Assembly (NCBI GenBank): GCA_900100325.1
Contig: LT629697.1
Coordinates: 806,001-870,000 of the forward strand
Reading direction: 5' to 3'
DNA length: 64,000 nt
DNA from: Frankineae bacterium MT45
GTDB taxonomy: Bacteria > Actinomycetota > Actinomycetes > Mycobacteriales > Jatrophihabitantaceae
The position numbers were made by a program, and so were the translations under genes. The notes under the pieces are model-generated. The model made no database searches. It saw only the letters and a program-made list of their open reading frames with translations, and was not told the DNA's origin. Positions 38,801 through 45,675 of this stretch are shown piece by piece (the first letter of the stretch is position 1; each line of letters begins with the position of its first letter).

Positions 38801-39995
38801 GGGCGACGGTGTTGATGTGAGCGACGCGGATGATGTCCCGACGATCACGGGTAACACGGTGACGGCGGTGGCGGGCAACGCGATTGCCGTTGCGTCGTCG
38901 AACATCGACTTTGGTGCGCTTGGTGGCAACTCAGGTAGCAGCGACGGTATCAACGGGGTAGTTCTGAACAATGACACAGTTACGGTGTCGAATACAGTCA
39001 CCTGGACAGGGACACTCTTGCCCTACAACGTGGGTGGTCTAACAATTGCAGCCGGCGTGTCCCTGACGCTCGGCGGCGGGACGATTGTCAAGAGTTTGCA
39101 GGCAGGCATCTACGTCGAGGGCGAGCTGGCAGCCAACGCGAGCGCCGCCAATCCAGTGGTCTTCACATCGGCGCTTGACGACAGTTTCGGTGGCGACACC
39201 AATGACGATGGCACGGCGACCGTGCCGACAGTCGGGGATTGGCCAGGAATAAGTGTTACCGGGGTAGGCCAGTTGCAGCTTGCTGGCGTGGACATCATGT
39301 ACGCGTCCACTGCTGCGAGCATTGTCGACCAGTCGCCGGACGGCTCCGTCATCCCCAGCTTCATCACCTCGGCGTACATCGTCAATAACGGCGAGGTGTT
39401 GCAAGTTGCAGGATCGTCATCTGTCGCGCTGCGAGGAACGGTGCACAACTTCCAGACGGGTATAGCGGCGTGTGACTGGCAGGGGTCATGCTCCGTTGAC
39501 GCAACGTACGTAGATTGGGGTACCGCAGGTCCGTTCGGAGCGGGAGGGCAGACGAATGTATGCGGGTCCGTGCAGGTTGCGCCTTGGACAGGCGAGGCTG
39601 CAGGGTCGTCTCCATCGGATCCGTTTATCGGGAACTGCGACGGTTCGGAGACCCCAGACAGCCAACTATCGGATGCGGAACAGGCCTACGGCCAGCATCT
39701 GTCAGAACTGGAAGAACTGTGTGAGCTCAGTCAGGACGCGTGCCAGGCCGTCCAGACCTATCAGTCGTGCGTCAGCGCCGCGATGGGACTGGCGTCGGCG
39801 GGTTCGACGTTCCCGATTGTGCAGTCACCTGGTGACTTGGCTTTGCCTGCGGCGCAGAGCGCAGGTCAACTGCTTGAAAACAGCGCCCGCCAGATTGTGT
39901 CTGACATAGGGTATGTGCTCGACTATGGTGCCCAGGTGATCGGTGTCGTACAGATTTTTGGAGCGCTCATCAATGCCTACGAGACCTGCGGGTAG
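29856..39995 (+). CDS. Giant secreted protein with ~22 TIG/IPT repeats, FN3 and beta-helix-like repeats
   Basis: The 3379-residue product begins with a signal peptide (basic MARRSS, hydrophobic SICALLLVVAGFAAPV, AxA-like NARA). About 22 TIG/IPT units of ~86 residues follow, each opening like APVVSAVAPATGSSLGG and carrying VTGTGFTGA-SFGGVAGTSVTVVSATSLTV. An FN3 domain (APAPVTGMTATPG to VKVTT, about residues 1925-2020) leads into 203-residue repeats. These contain GSYLSVQGSLVVSGT, VVLTSWRDDSVGGDTNGDG, TISVTGLKLAYG and NSVFTKL, a right-handed beta-helix-like pattern. The tail has spaced cysteines but no LPxTG-type anchor, so the protein is secreted or held non-covalently. GTG 29856 is preferred because GGGGGA lies about six bases upstream. 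It is probably an adhesin or stalk protein; its target is unknown. Confidence 0.85.
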   Translation: MTVSMARRSSIASICALLLVVAGFAAPVNARAATVPVVSAVAPATGTSLGGTVVAVTGTGFTGATSVTFGGVAGTSLSVASATSLTVVSPAHAVGAVDIQVSTPAGISSVVAADKFTYGLAPTVTVTSPSVGPVAGGTTVTLTGTGFVGITNVTFGTTAGTAVTVASATKLTVVAPAHAAGLVDVRVTGSYGTSAVAAVDHYTYGPAVSAVSPRSGATTGGGTVTLTGAGFVGVTSVNFGTTAGISLTVVSATQLTVVAPAHSAGVVDIRVVGAYGTSAIATADRYTYGPAVTLVSPSTGPVTGGTRVTLTGTGFTGVTAVNFGTTAGTGINVASATSLTVTAPAHVAGLVDVRVVGTLGTSAIVSTDHFTYVPAPVVTAMSPSVGSTLGGTTVTVTGTGFTGASGVSFGGVAGSSVVVVSATSLTVVSPVHGVGVVDVQVTGPYGVSSVSAADQFTFVAPPVVSGVSPASGSTTGGKTVTITGSGFAGATGVDFGGVAGTSVTVVSATSLTVLAPAHAAGLVDVVVSGPFGSSGVVAGDRFTFVAPPVVTGVAPLTGVIAGGTKVTITGTGFTGATGVSFGGVAGTSVTVVSATSLTVLAPAHAAGVVDVQVTGPYGTSGVVAADRYTFVKVAVVSGLSPASGPVSGGTTVTVTGTGFLGASKVVFGSVAASSFVVVSDTQISAVSPAEAASAHTVYVVNAAGSSGGGAATVFTFAAAPVVSAVAPATGSSLGGSLVTVTGTGFTGASNVSFGGVAGTSVTVVSATSLTVLAPAHAAGVVDVQVTTPGGVSAVVVGDLFTYGVASAVTGVSPAAGSIIGGTLVTVTGTGFTGATGVSFGGVAGASVTVVSATKLTVVAPAGAAGVVDVQVTGPYGTSVAVAADKFTYVAPPAVTGVAPATGVIAGGTKVTITGTGFTGATGVSFGGVAGSSVTVVSATSITVTAPAHTAGVVDLQVTGPYGTSTTTTTDKYTYVKVAVVTSLSPSSGPITGGTTVTITGTGFLGTSKILFGSVTASFVVLSDTQINAVTPAEAASSHTVYVVNAAGTSAASPGAVFTFAAAPVVTAMSPSVGSTLGGTTVTVTGTGFTGASGVSFGGVAGSSVVVVSATSLTVVSPVHGVGVVDVQVTGPYGVSSVSAADQFTFVAPPVVSGVSPASGSTTGGKTVTITGSGFAGATGVDFGGVAGTSVTVVSATSLTVLAPAHAAGLVDVVVSGPFGSSGVVAGDRFTFVAPPVVTGVAPLTGVIAGGTKVTITGTGFTGATGVSFGGVAGTSVTVVSATSLTVLAPAHAAGVVDVQVTGPYGTSGVVAADRYTFVKVAVVSGLSPASGPVSGGTTVTVTGTGFLGASKVVFGSVAASSFVVVSDTQISAVSPAEAASAHTVYVVNAAGSSGGGAATVFTFAAAPVVSAVAPATGSSLGGSLVTVTGTGFTGASNVSFGGVAGTSVTVVSATSLTVLAPAHAAGVVDVQVTTPGGVSAVVVGDLFTYGVASAVTGVSPAAGSIIGGTLVTVTGTGFTGATGVSFGGVAGASVTVVSATKLTVVAPAGAAGVVDVQVTGPYGTSVAVAADKFTYVAPPAVTGVAPATGVIAGGTKVTITGTGFTGATGVSFGGVAGSSVTVVSATSITVTAPAHTAGVVDLQVTGPYGTSTTTTTDKYTYVSGPAITAISPSSGSTTGGSTITIAGTGLTGATSVNFGATAGSSLTVVSATSLTVVAPAHVAGVVDVQIVGPYGTSPVVVADQYTYAVLPVISTISPTSGTTAGGTTVTITGTGFSSATKVAFGTTSATSYAVISDTQITATAPAQPAGTQDILVTGPGGTSAPGLPDVFTYVSPPTVTTVSPATGTAVGGTTVTVTGTGFTGATVVSFGGVAATSISIASSTSLTAVTPVHATGAVDVQVTGPYGSSAAVTGDKYTFVDVTAPAPVTGMTATPGSTSVVLTWTNPTDADFTGVMIRRAAGSTPPATATAGTLVKNTSAPLTSYTDTGLAGSTTYSYALFAHDGIPNYAAAATVKVTTTCVPGPKHVSGTLTANTTWASSSCVTAYVLDNTVVVPLGRTLVLQAGAIVKATNGSYLSVQGSLVVSGTVAAPVVLTSWRDDSVGGDTNGDGSATGPAAGDWGGITVSPAGNGNPDPTISVTGLKLAYGTTGLSVSQSTVSVTNSVFTKLTGDGVDVSDADDVPTITGNTVTAVAGNAVSVYGSSLDMGKLSGNSGSGNVLNGVVLSNDTVTVSSALPWGGTLVPVLQNGCASALTVPVGVTLTLGAGTVIKAENNCGSYLSVQGSLVVSGTVAAPVVLTSWRDDSVGGDTNGDGSATGPAAGDWGGITVSPAGNGNPDPTISVTGLKLAYGTTGLSVSQSTVSVTNSVFTKLTGDGVDVSDADDVPTITGNTVTAVAGNAVSVYGSSLDMGKLSGNSGSGNVLNGVVLSNDTVTVSSALPWGGTLVPVLQNGCASALTVPVGVTLTLGAGTVIKAENNCGSYLSVQGSLVVSGTVAAPVVLTSWRDDSVGGDTNGDGSATGPAAGDWGGITVSPAGNGNPDPTISVTGLKLAYGTTGLSVSQSTVSVTNSVFTKLTGDGVDVSDADDVPTITGNTVTAVAGNAVSVYGSSLDMGKLSGNSGSGNVLNGVVLSNDTVTVSSALPWGGTLVPVLQNGCASALTVPVGVTLTLGAGTVIKAENNCGSYLSVQGSLVVSGTVAAPVVLTSWRDDSVGGDTNGDGSATGPAAGDWGGITVSPAGNGNPDPTISVTGLKLAYGTTGLSVSQSTVSVTNSVFTKLTGDGVDVSDADDVPTITGNTVTAVAGNAVSVYGSSLDMGKLSGNSGSGNVLNGVVLSNDTVTVSSALPWGGTLVPVLQNGCASALTVPVGVTLTLGAGTVIKAENNCGSYLSVQGSLVVSGTVAAPVVLTSWRDDSVGGDTNGDGSATGPAAGDWGGITVSPAGNGNPDPTISVTGLKLAYGTTGLSVSQSTVSVTNSVFTKLTGDGVDVSDADDVPTITGNTVTAVAGNAIAVASSNIDFGALGGNSGSSDGINGVVLNNDTVTVSNTVTWTGTLLPYNVGGLTIAAGVSLTLGGGTIVKSLQAGIYVEGELAANASAANPVVFTSALDDSFGGDTNDDGTATVPTVGDWPGISVTGVGQLQLAGVDIMYASTAASIVDQSPDGSVIPSFITSAYIVNNGEVLQVAGSSSVALRGTVHNFQTGIAACDWQGSCSVDATYVDWGTAGPFGAGGQTNVCGSVQVAPWTGEAAGSSPSDPFIGNCDGSETPDSQLSDAEQAYGQHLSELEELCELSQDACQAVQTYQSCVSAAMGLASAGSTFPIVQSPGDLALPAAQSAGQLLENSARQIVSDIGYVLDYGAQVIGVVQIFGALINAYETCG
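30978..32780. repeat. Long direct repeat, copy A (seven TIG units)
   Basis: This 1803-bp block appears identical to 33039-34841, 2061 bp downstream, by eye and by identical translation. It is 601 codons, seven whole TIG units, so the frame is kept. Identity begins at GCGCCGGTCGTC and ends at CCTACGTG; outside these points the two copies diverge at once. Confidence 0.88.
33039..34841. repeat. Long direct repeat, copy B (seven TIG units)
   Basis: This is the second copy of the 1803-bp block at 30978-32780. The 258-bp spacer 32781-33038 encodes one diverged TIG unit (VAVVTSLSPSSGPITGG). The structure suggests a recent segmental duplication or gene conversion inside the gene. Confidence 0.88.
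36075..38882. repeat. 609-bp tandem repeat, 4.6 copies
   Basis: Unit starts are at 36075, 36684, 37293, 37902 and 38511, each at GGTTCGTATTTGTCGG. The last copy breaks off at 38883, where GTCTCTG becomes ATTGCCG. The unit is 203 codons, so the reading frame is kept. Copies appear identical base for base, pointing to recent expansion or homogenisation. The sense strand is strikingly G/T-rich and poor in C. Confidence 0.9.
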
Positions 39996-40617
39996 CTTCA
40001 CTGGTGCCATCTCGGGATCGCTACAGACAAATGCCGATGCATGGCTTAGGAAGAGTCGCCGCTCAGCGAGCGTCACTCATCTGGCCAACCAGCGAAGTGT
40101 CGTGTCCGTAAACCGGGCCACGCTCTCGCTGCGATATCCGTGCTCTCGCACTCCCGCGTTGTAAGTCGGCAACCCGGCTTGAAGCCGGCCAAGGCGTGTG
40201 ACCGCCACGATCTCAGCGGACATGCGTATCGATATAGGCACAGTGCGACTCCTGAAGATTGGATCCTTCGATGCCAGGCGAGGCATTCGATCCAAGTTGT
40301 GGGGCTCACATAGGAAATCGAGGTGTCCTTTGTCCAGCTTAGGCCTGCCCGGAGGCGAGCAATTCCAGACCGCATGCACTCGAAGTTCTTCGGCGTACTG
40401 GCGCAGTCAATGCGGCTTGCACGGCCACGTCGAAGTCACGGTTCGGACGATCCGAATGGCCCTGATTCGCGAGACAAGTCCAGCAGTGTTCGCAAGAAGG
40501 ATCCTCATAGATTCGCGCCGTGCGAGCCGCAACATGGCGTGGCTTGAGTCACAGCATTGACGATTAGGAACACGTCGCGTACGTTCCTGATACACAATCT
40601 CATTGTCGGGGGACTCC
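39996..40617. other. Intergenic region, no confident gene
   Basis: No supported gene is present. A 100-codon minus-strand frame (40077-40379) has some protein-like character (IRMSAEIVAVTRLGRLQAG) but no start context, and may be a relic. A small dyad CCGGCTT-G-AAGCCGG lies near 40168-40182. The last bases carry the ribosome binding site of the next gene. Confidence 0.35.
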
Positions 40618-41055
40618 ATGGGACTACTAGACCACCGCAGGGGCTGGCGCTATGAAGTATCGGCGACTGCACCTGCGTGCATCGAAGCCTTCGCTGCAGC
40701 GTTTAACGGCCGAGGCGGCCTTATGTCTAAGGCCCGCTGGGCAATTCGGACACAGACAAATTCGGCGACTGCTACTTACCAGGGGCGCAAGGGTCTGGGC
40801 GCCGTCAGTGGGATTTTGTCGAATACCTCTGCGCAGGAGGCAGATACGGCAATCGGATCAGAGGTGACCTTCCAAATTGACGGCACCGACGGAGCTACGA
40901 CTTCCTGCTCGATGGCCCTGACTACCTCGGGACGATCTGGAATTGCTGGCTTGTTCGGTTCGACATCGGATGGACGCTTCATACGTCCGTATATGCAGGC
41001 CGTTGCAGACGAAATTCGAAAGTTGGATCCCGCTGCACGCATACAATCATTCTAA
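40618..41055 (+). CDS. Uncharacterised ~145-residue protein
   Basis: I do not recognise the family by name. The product starts MGLLDHRRGWRYEVSATAPACIEAF and continues with KARWAIRTQTNSATATYQGRKGL, SEVTFQIDG and a helical end FIRPYMQAVADEIRKLDP. The mix of strands with a terminal helix could suit an SRPBCC/START-like fold, but that is a guess. ATG 40618 is chosen over the upstream in-frame start at 40603 because GGGGGA lies about five bases before it. There is no signal peptide or membrane segment. It stands alone, between the giant TIG protein and the STAND ATPase. Confidence 0.65.
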   Translation: MGLLDHRRGWRYEVSATAPACIEAFAAAFNGRGGLMSKARWAIRTQTNSATATYQGRKGLGAVSGILSNTSAQEADTAIGSEVTFQIDGTDGATTSCSMALTTSGRSGIAGLFGSTSDGRFIRPYMQAVADEIRKLDPAARIQSF

Positions 41056-41348
41056 GTACGTCGAGATGGACTCCGTGCTGGGTGTGGCAAGAGGTATTCG
41101 GCAGTTACTGTCAAGGTTCGGTAGCTGCGCTCTCGCTTCGAATAGTCGGATTATCCAGATAAAAGTAGATTGCGATGAACATCAACATGCAGTGCGAGGC
41201 CCAGTTGCTGTAGGGCTATTGAAGTTGCGTCTTGGGTCGCAGGCTGTGGCCTTCAATCGGCCAGCGTCAGATTTAGCTCGTCGAATTCATGCGAGTGAGC
41301 GAAAACTGAATGTCAGGTGTAGGGGCCGGGATTAGACAGGAGTTCCTC

Positions 41349-43976
41349 GTGAAGGTTGCACCTCCGGGTAGCGCTTCGATCCACGCGTTAAATGCACATG
41401 CGGGGGATCTCTTCACTGACCGAAATAGTGAGGCTCGTGTCTTTGACGCAGCGCTCGCCACCTTTCGCTCTTTGCTCGACGACGAAGGCGATGCCGGCAC
41501 TGCGCGTCGCAATGCTCTCGTCTTTTATGGCGTTGGAGGCGTTGGAAAAAGCACTCTCTCTGCGCGGTTGCAAAGCTGGGCGGCGGGCGAGTTGGAGGGA
41601 AGTGACCACTGGGGCGCCCCCCCGAAAACTCACATAGACGCAGCGGTACGAATAGACCTTCATCGCTCCGCCGGACAGGTCGACATGATGTCCGCCCTCA
41701 TTGCTTTGCGCGACAATGTATCGAGGATTCGCCGAAAATGGCCTGTTTTTGATCTCGCCTTCGCCGCCTATTGGTCAGCAATTCGCCCCGGCCAGTCGCT
41801 CCCTACGTTTGACGGCAGAGACGAACTCAACAGTGCCGTTAGTGACACAATTTCCGATCTTCTCGGGGACATCGGGTCCGTCGTGAGCATTGCTGGTGCA
41901 GGGACGGGTGCAGGACTAGGGATACGCGCAGTGAATAAACTCATCGGCGAGATCAGGCGCCGTCGAGATCTGCGTCTTGCCCTTCGTGCATTTGATGGGT
42001 TCGAAAGCTTTCTCCTGCGATGCGCTCAACCGGGGCCGGCCGATGACGATTTAATGCTCGCGACGGAAATTGCGGGCACGCTCTCCTGGGAGATTGCCCA
42101 AATTCAGCCGAGCCCGCTGGTTGTGGTGTTCCTTGACACGACAGAACGATTGCATATGGACCCTCGTCGGGCCGCAGAAGGCTATGTTAACTCACTCGTC
42201 CATCAAATGCCCAACGTCTTATTTGTCATGACCGGGCGCAACAAAATGAAGTGGCACGATGAGACTCGCACAGAACTTCCCTACCGCGGGATTTGGACAT
42301 GGCCTGGACTTAACCCATCCGCGCAAGAGGAACCAAGACAGCATCGCGTTGGCGACCTCTCACCTTCCGATGCACGGAGTCTCATACTGAGAGCGAGAGC
42401 TCAATCAGACTTACCCATCAGCGACGAGGTGGTCGCCCAGCTCGTGACAGCATCGCGGGGGCTGCCGCAATACATTGAACTCGCCAGGCAGGTGGCTATA
42501 TCAATAAAGGGCGCCGGAAACGGTCGAGTCGTCAAAAAGGCGGACGTGACGGGATCGCTCGGCACGCTCGTCCAGCGCGTCCTCGACGATATCCCGCTGG
42601 ATGAGCAACGCGCGGTGCGTGCATCGGCTCTGTTCCGGACCTGTGACGTTGCGCTAATCGCCGCAGCGGCTGACGTCGACCGAGGAGCGGCCGAGCGAGC
42701 CGTTCTCAGACCGATGATCGAGCGGCATGCTGGTGAACGGTTTCCTTATCGAATGCACGATGCGATTCGCGATGCGATTCGGCACGCTGACTACGCCGTT
42801 GAAAATGGCTGGTCCGAAAGCGACTGGGAGAGGGCCGCCACTCGCGCTGCCGCCGAGGCTCAGCACATCCACGATGATGCGAAGAGGCAGGAATCGCACC
42901 GCGAGGTGCTCGACGCGATAGCGATCGCCATCAGCCTGGCCTGCGACCAGGACATCATCCTTGGAAAGGCAACGAACACCTCATATGAGGATTGGCTCAG
43001 CCAGGCTATCGTTTACGGACCGTCGGTGCAGGGGCTCCTCGCCAGGATTCCTACCTCTAGCAGCACCGAATACGGCCGGAGGGTGCTGGAATTCGTTTCC
43101 GGCAAGTCCATCCAGATACCGATGCGGGACAGACTTATTCTTCTCCGCACAGTATTCGATTCGAACCATCCCCTTCGACTGCCGGCCGGACGCCACTTGG
43201 GTTACGCGCTCAAGCTCACTCACCGGTGGGAAGAAGCTCTGGCTGTGTTCGACGAACTTGTGGCGATTGATCCGAGTGATGTCAATTCTCGTCAGCGCCC
43301 GTTGCTGCTCAGCACGGCGCGGCGCTTTGCCGATGCACAAGTTTCAGCGGGTGGTACCGACGCGATGGAGTCAGTACGACGTACCACCGAATACGCCCAC
43401 GGCCTCCCCAACCGATACTTCATTGAGGTGGAAGTTAAGTTGGCTAAGTACCGAAAGCTCGGTCGACACCGGGAGTTGCTTGAGGAGCTTGGCGATTTGC
43501 TTGTGCGCCAGGCCTTCTTCGACCGCCCATCGCCTGGTCCGCATGATATCGATGCCTTCATGGAACAAGCTGAGCTGAGTGGTCACGTGTATGGAATGCG
43601 CTGTGCCATGTTGGCGAAGTGTCTGAGCCGGCAGGGCACCAAGTCCGATCTAATCGAGACTCGAACGCAGCTTGATGTGCTGGACCGGCAAGCCGGCGGA
43701 ATGGACTCGATCGGCTTTCGTTACGCGTTCGCGGAGATCTGCGACTCGCTCATTTCAGGAGAACGCCAGCGACTCCGGGATGTTCGAACCGAAATTGAGA
43801 AGCTGGACTTCCGGACGCGCTCATGGATACCGCTCGAGTGCTTTATGGAGGTTGCAGGCTTTCCTCTCACTCCAACGCCCACCCAATGGTTGCAACCAGA
43901 GGTAGCCGTCCGCACTCGCTGGCGCGACTTCTTAAACCGCTACTTGATACGGCATGGTTCGGCACCGCTCGACTAA
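41349..43976 (+). CDS. STAND-type NTPase with helical-repeat C-terminus
   Basis: The product of about 875 residues has a P-loop ATPase. Walker A is GVGGVGKST (about residues 61-69) and Walker B is LVVVFLDTTERL (about 257-268). A sensor-like VLFVMTGRNKMKW and a winged-helix-like region (LPQYIELARQVAIS, then LDDIPLDEQRAVRASALF) follow. The last ~350 residues are helical and TPR-like (RWEEALAVFDELVAIDPSD). This is the layout of STAND signalling ATPases, which include anti-phage Avs-type sensors and transcription regulators. No effector nuclease or protease domain is evident at the N-terminus, whose ~40 residues before the P-loop segment are short. GTG 41349 has AGGAG six bases upstream; ATG 41310 is the longer alternative. 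Its role in defence is inferred from the neighbouring island. Confidence 0.75.
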   Translation: MKVAPPGSASIHALNAHAGDLFTDRNSEARVFDAALATFRSLLDDEGDAGTARRNALVFYGVGGVGKSTLSARLQSWAAGELEGSDHWGAPPKTHIDAAVRIDLHRSAGQVDMMSALIALRDNVSRIRRKWPVFDLAFAAYWSAIRPGQSLPTFDGRDELNSAVSDTISDLLGDIGSVVSIAGAGTGAGLGIRAVNKLIGEIRRRRDLRLALRAFDGFESFLLRCAQPGPADDDLMLATEIAGTLSWEIAQIQPSPLVVVFLDTTERLHMDPRRAAEGYVNSLVHQMPNVLFVMTGRNKMKWHDETRTELPYRGIWTWPGLNPSAQEEPRQHRVGDLSPSDARSLILRARAQSDLPISDEVVAQLVTASRGLPQYIELARQVAISIKGAGNGRVVKKADVTGSLGTLVQRVLDDIPLDEQRAVRASALFRTCDVALIAAAADVDRGAAERAVLRPMIERHAGERFPYRMHDAIRDAIRHADYAVENGWSESDWERAATRAAAEAQHIHDDAKRQESHREVLDAIAIAISLACDQDIILGKATNTSYEDWLSQAIVYGPSVQGLLARIPTSSSTEYGRRVLEFVSGKSIQIPMRDRLILLRTVFDSNHPLRLPAGRHLGYALKLTHRWEEALAVFDELVAIDPSDVNSRQRPLLLSTARRFADAQVSAGGTDAMESVRRTTEYAHGLPNRYFIEVEVKLAKYRKLGRHRELLEELGDLLVRQAFFDRPSPGPHDIDAFMEQAELSGHVYGMRCAMLAKCLSRQGTKSDLIETRTQLDVLDRQAGGMDSIGFRYAFAEICDSLISGERQRLRDVRTEIEKLDFRTRSWIPLECFMEVAGFPLTPTPTQWLQPEVAVRTRWRDFLNRYLIRHGSAPLD

Positions 43977-44222
43977 TGTGCCTGCGCTTAGCCTTGGGTT
44001 GCCGGTCCGATGCCGCTTCACCTGCAGATGTCACCCCACGAAGACGGCGACGATCGCGCGAGAACGCGTCGGCGTCGCAGGCGCAAAGGCCAGAGACTGC
44101 TGCGCTGTGGTGGGTACCCGATACCGAGCGATTGATCGTGGACCAATTTTGGGTATGCAAGCGGCTTGGCGACGCTGGGTCCAGCTTCGCGATATACACG
44201 GGAGGCGTGCGATGGTCACTTG

Positions 44223-44677
44223 ATGGACGATTGGTCGACGGACGAGGCCGGCGATGAGTACTTTCTGCCAGCGTGGATGGTTCGGGCGTGAATATCTCGG
44301 TTCGGCATCGAGGGTCCGACGGTCATCTATGCAGGAGTTCGTGATCAATCTGGCTCGGATCGGAGTGCTAGCAGCGGGGAGGCTATCCGAGCGCTGATCG
44401 ACGCGGGCGTCTTTGATGCCCGGCTTGAATTGTCCGGCGGCGCGCCGCTGGAAGATCTCCTCTCTCAGAGCGGGTGGGGCTTGAGGTTGTCGACGACGTC
44501 GGATGGAGGGCCCCAGCGACCACGCTTTCGTTAGTTGGTTGGCGGTATGACTTGCCGTGCACCAACAGAGAGCGTCCGTGCGCCCTCACTCCGCCGAGAT
44601 TCGAACCGGTACGCAATGGGCCAAGGCGCAAGCGCCAGAAGCTCTCGGTCTCCACAACCATGCATTCGTTGCCATAG
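44223..44677 (+). pseudogene. Decayed coding remnant with a stop and a frameshift
   Basis: One frame reads MDDWSTDEAGDEYFLPAWMVRA, hits TGA (44286-44291 area), and resumes as FGIEGPTVIYAGVRD then EAIRALIDAGVFDARLEL. Near 44475 protein character moves to another frame (GLEVVDDVGWRAPATTLSLVG, then YDLPCTNRERPCALTPP), ending at 44677. Together they look like one ~150-residue protein broken by one stop and one frameshift. The bases before it (43977-44222) also contain protein-like fragments. I do not know the original function. Confidence 0.35.
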
Positions 44678-44704
44678 AGCTGAGCACTCACGACCGTCGG
44701 CGAC

Positions 44705-45505
44705 TCATCTGTTCCGCGACAACAGGGCCAGCAGTTTCAGGATCGATATGTAGAGCCACACCAACGTGACTACCAGGCCGAACGCGAGATACCACTCCAG
44801 TTCCTTCGGTGCCCCGGCTTGGACCCCACCCTCGATGGTGCCGAAGTCCAGAACGAGGCTCAGCGCCGCCAGCACGATGGCGATCAGCGTGACAACCAAG
44901 CCAACGCTGCGGAACTGCTCGCTGTAGAGCCATCTCCAGTTGAAGATCGACAGTACGAAGACGAACAGGTAGAGCAGCACGAGCCCGCCCATGCCGGCGA
45001 CCACGGCGAATGCGAGTTTCTGGGTTGGCTTGATGATGCGGGTGGCGTACAGGAATAGCGAGAAGAGGAATACGCACCCGGTCGAGAGCACCGCGGCACC
45101 GACGATGCCTTCCGTCTGAGCGTCGAACGCGGCTGAGATCGCACCCAGGCAGTAGCCCTCACAAACGGCATAGAGCGCACCGAAGAGGGCGGCCCGGCCG
45201 GGCTGGACGGAGATGAAGATGCCCAGGGTCAGCGCGGCGAAGCTTGCCAGCCAGAAACCGCCGGGGATCGTGACGGTGGTGTTCGCGTAGCCACTGCCGA
45301 TATCAGTTGCCACCGGCTTAGTGGCGGAAGCCCAGCCCCATGCCCCGCCGGCGACCAGAACTATGAGAAAAACAAGGGTCTTTATGCTCACGCCCGCGAC
45401 GGACATGGAGCGTGTAGCCGAGACATTGAGCCGCGTCTCGATGAACTTCTCACTGAGCGCAGGATTGCCTGAGCCGCGCCACACCGTTCCGCTGGCCTGT
45501 GTCAT
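44705..45505 (-). CDS. Bax inhibitor-1/YccA family integral membrane protein
   Basis: The 266-residue product has about seven hydrophobic segments, including TLVFLIVLVAGGAWGW, FWLASFAALTLGIFIS, AVLSTGCVFLFSLFLYA, LAFAVVAGMGGLVLLYLFVFVLS, SVGLVVTLIAIVLAALSLVLDF and LAFGLVVTLVWLYISILKLLALL. Signature elements of the actinobacterial Bax inhibitor-1/YccA family are present: the N-terminal NPALSEKF, LYAVCEGYCLGAIS, and the acidic SLVLDFGTIEGG followed by ELEWYLAFGLVVTLVWLY. Length is normal for the family. The role in bacteria is poorly defined; members are linked to membrane stress and ion leak. ATG 45505 has GGGGGA just upstream. It appears monocistronic. Confidence 0.92.
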   Translation of the reverse strand: MTQASGTVWRGSGNPALSEKFIETRLNVSATRSMSVAGVSIKTLVFLIVLVAGGAWGWASATKPVATDIGSGYANTTVTIPGGFWLASFAALTLGIFISVQPGRAALFGALYAVCEGYCLGAISAAFDAQTEGIVGAAVLSTGCVFLFSLFLYATRIIKPTQKLAFAVVAGMGGLVLLYLFVFVLSIFNWRWLYSEQFRSVGLVVTLIAIVLAALSLVLDFGTIEGGVQAGAPKELEWYLAFGLVVTLVWLYISILKLLALLSRNR

Positions 45506-45675
45506 GGTCCCCCAAAGAATGGCGCCGCATCTCAGCTAATTGGATGCTCCCACGATGTCACCCTCGCCGACAACTACCGCGGATTGCGAGTCCCTCATGG
45601 AGGCACGGGAACTCCATGGCCGTAGTCCGTCAGCACTCCCGTGCGACTCGGACGTACCTGGACCTGCCGGAAGGC

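Noticed and set aside
36075-38882. CRISPR-like array
   Set aside because: The repeat unit is 609 bp with no spacers, fully coding and in frame; not a CRISPR.
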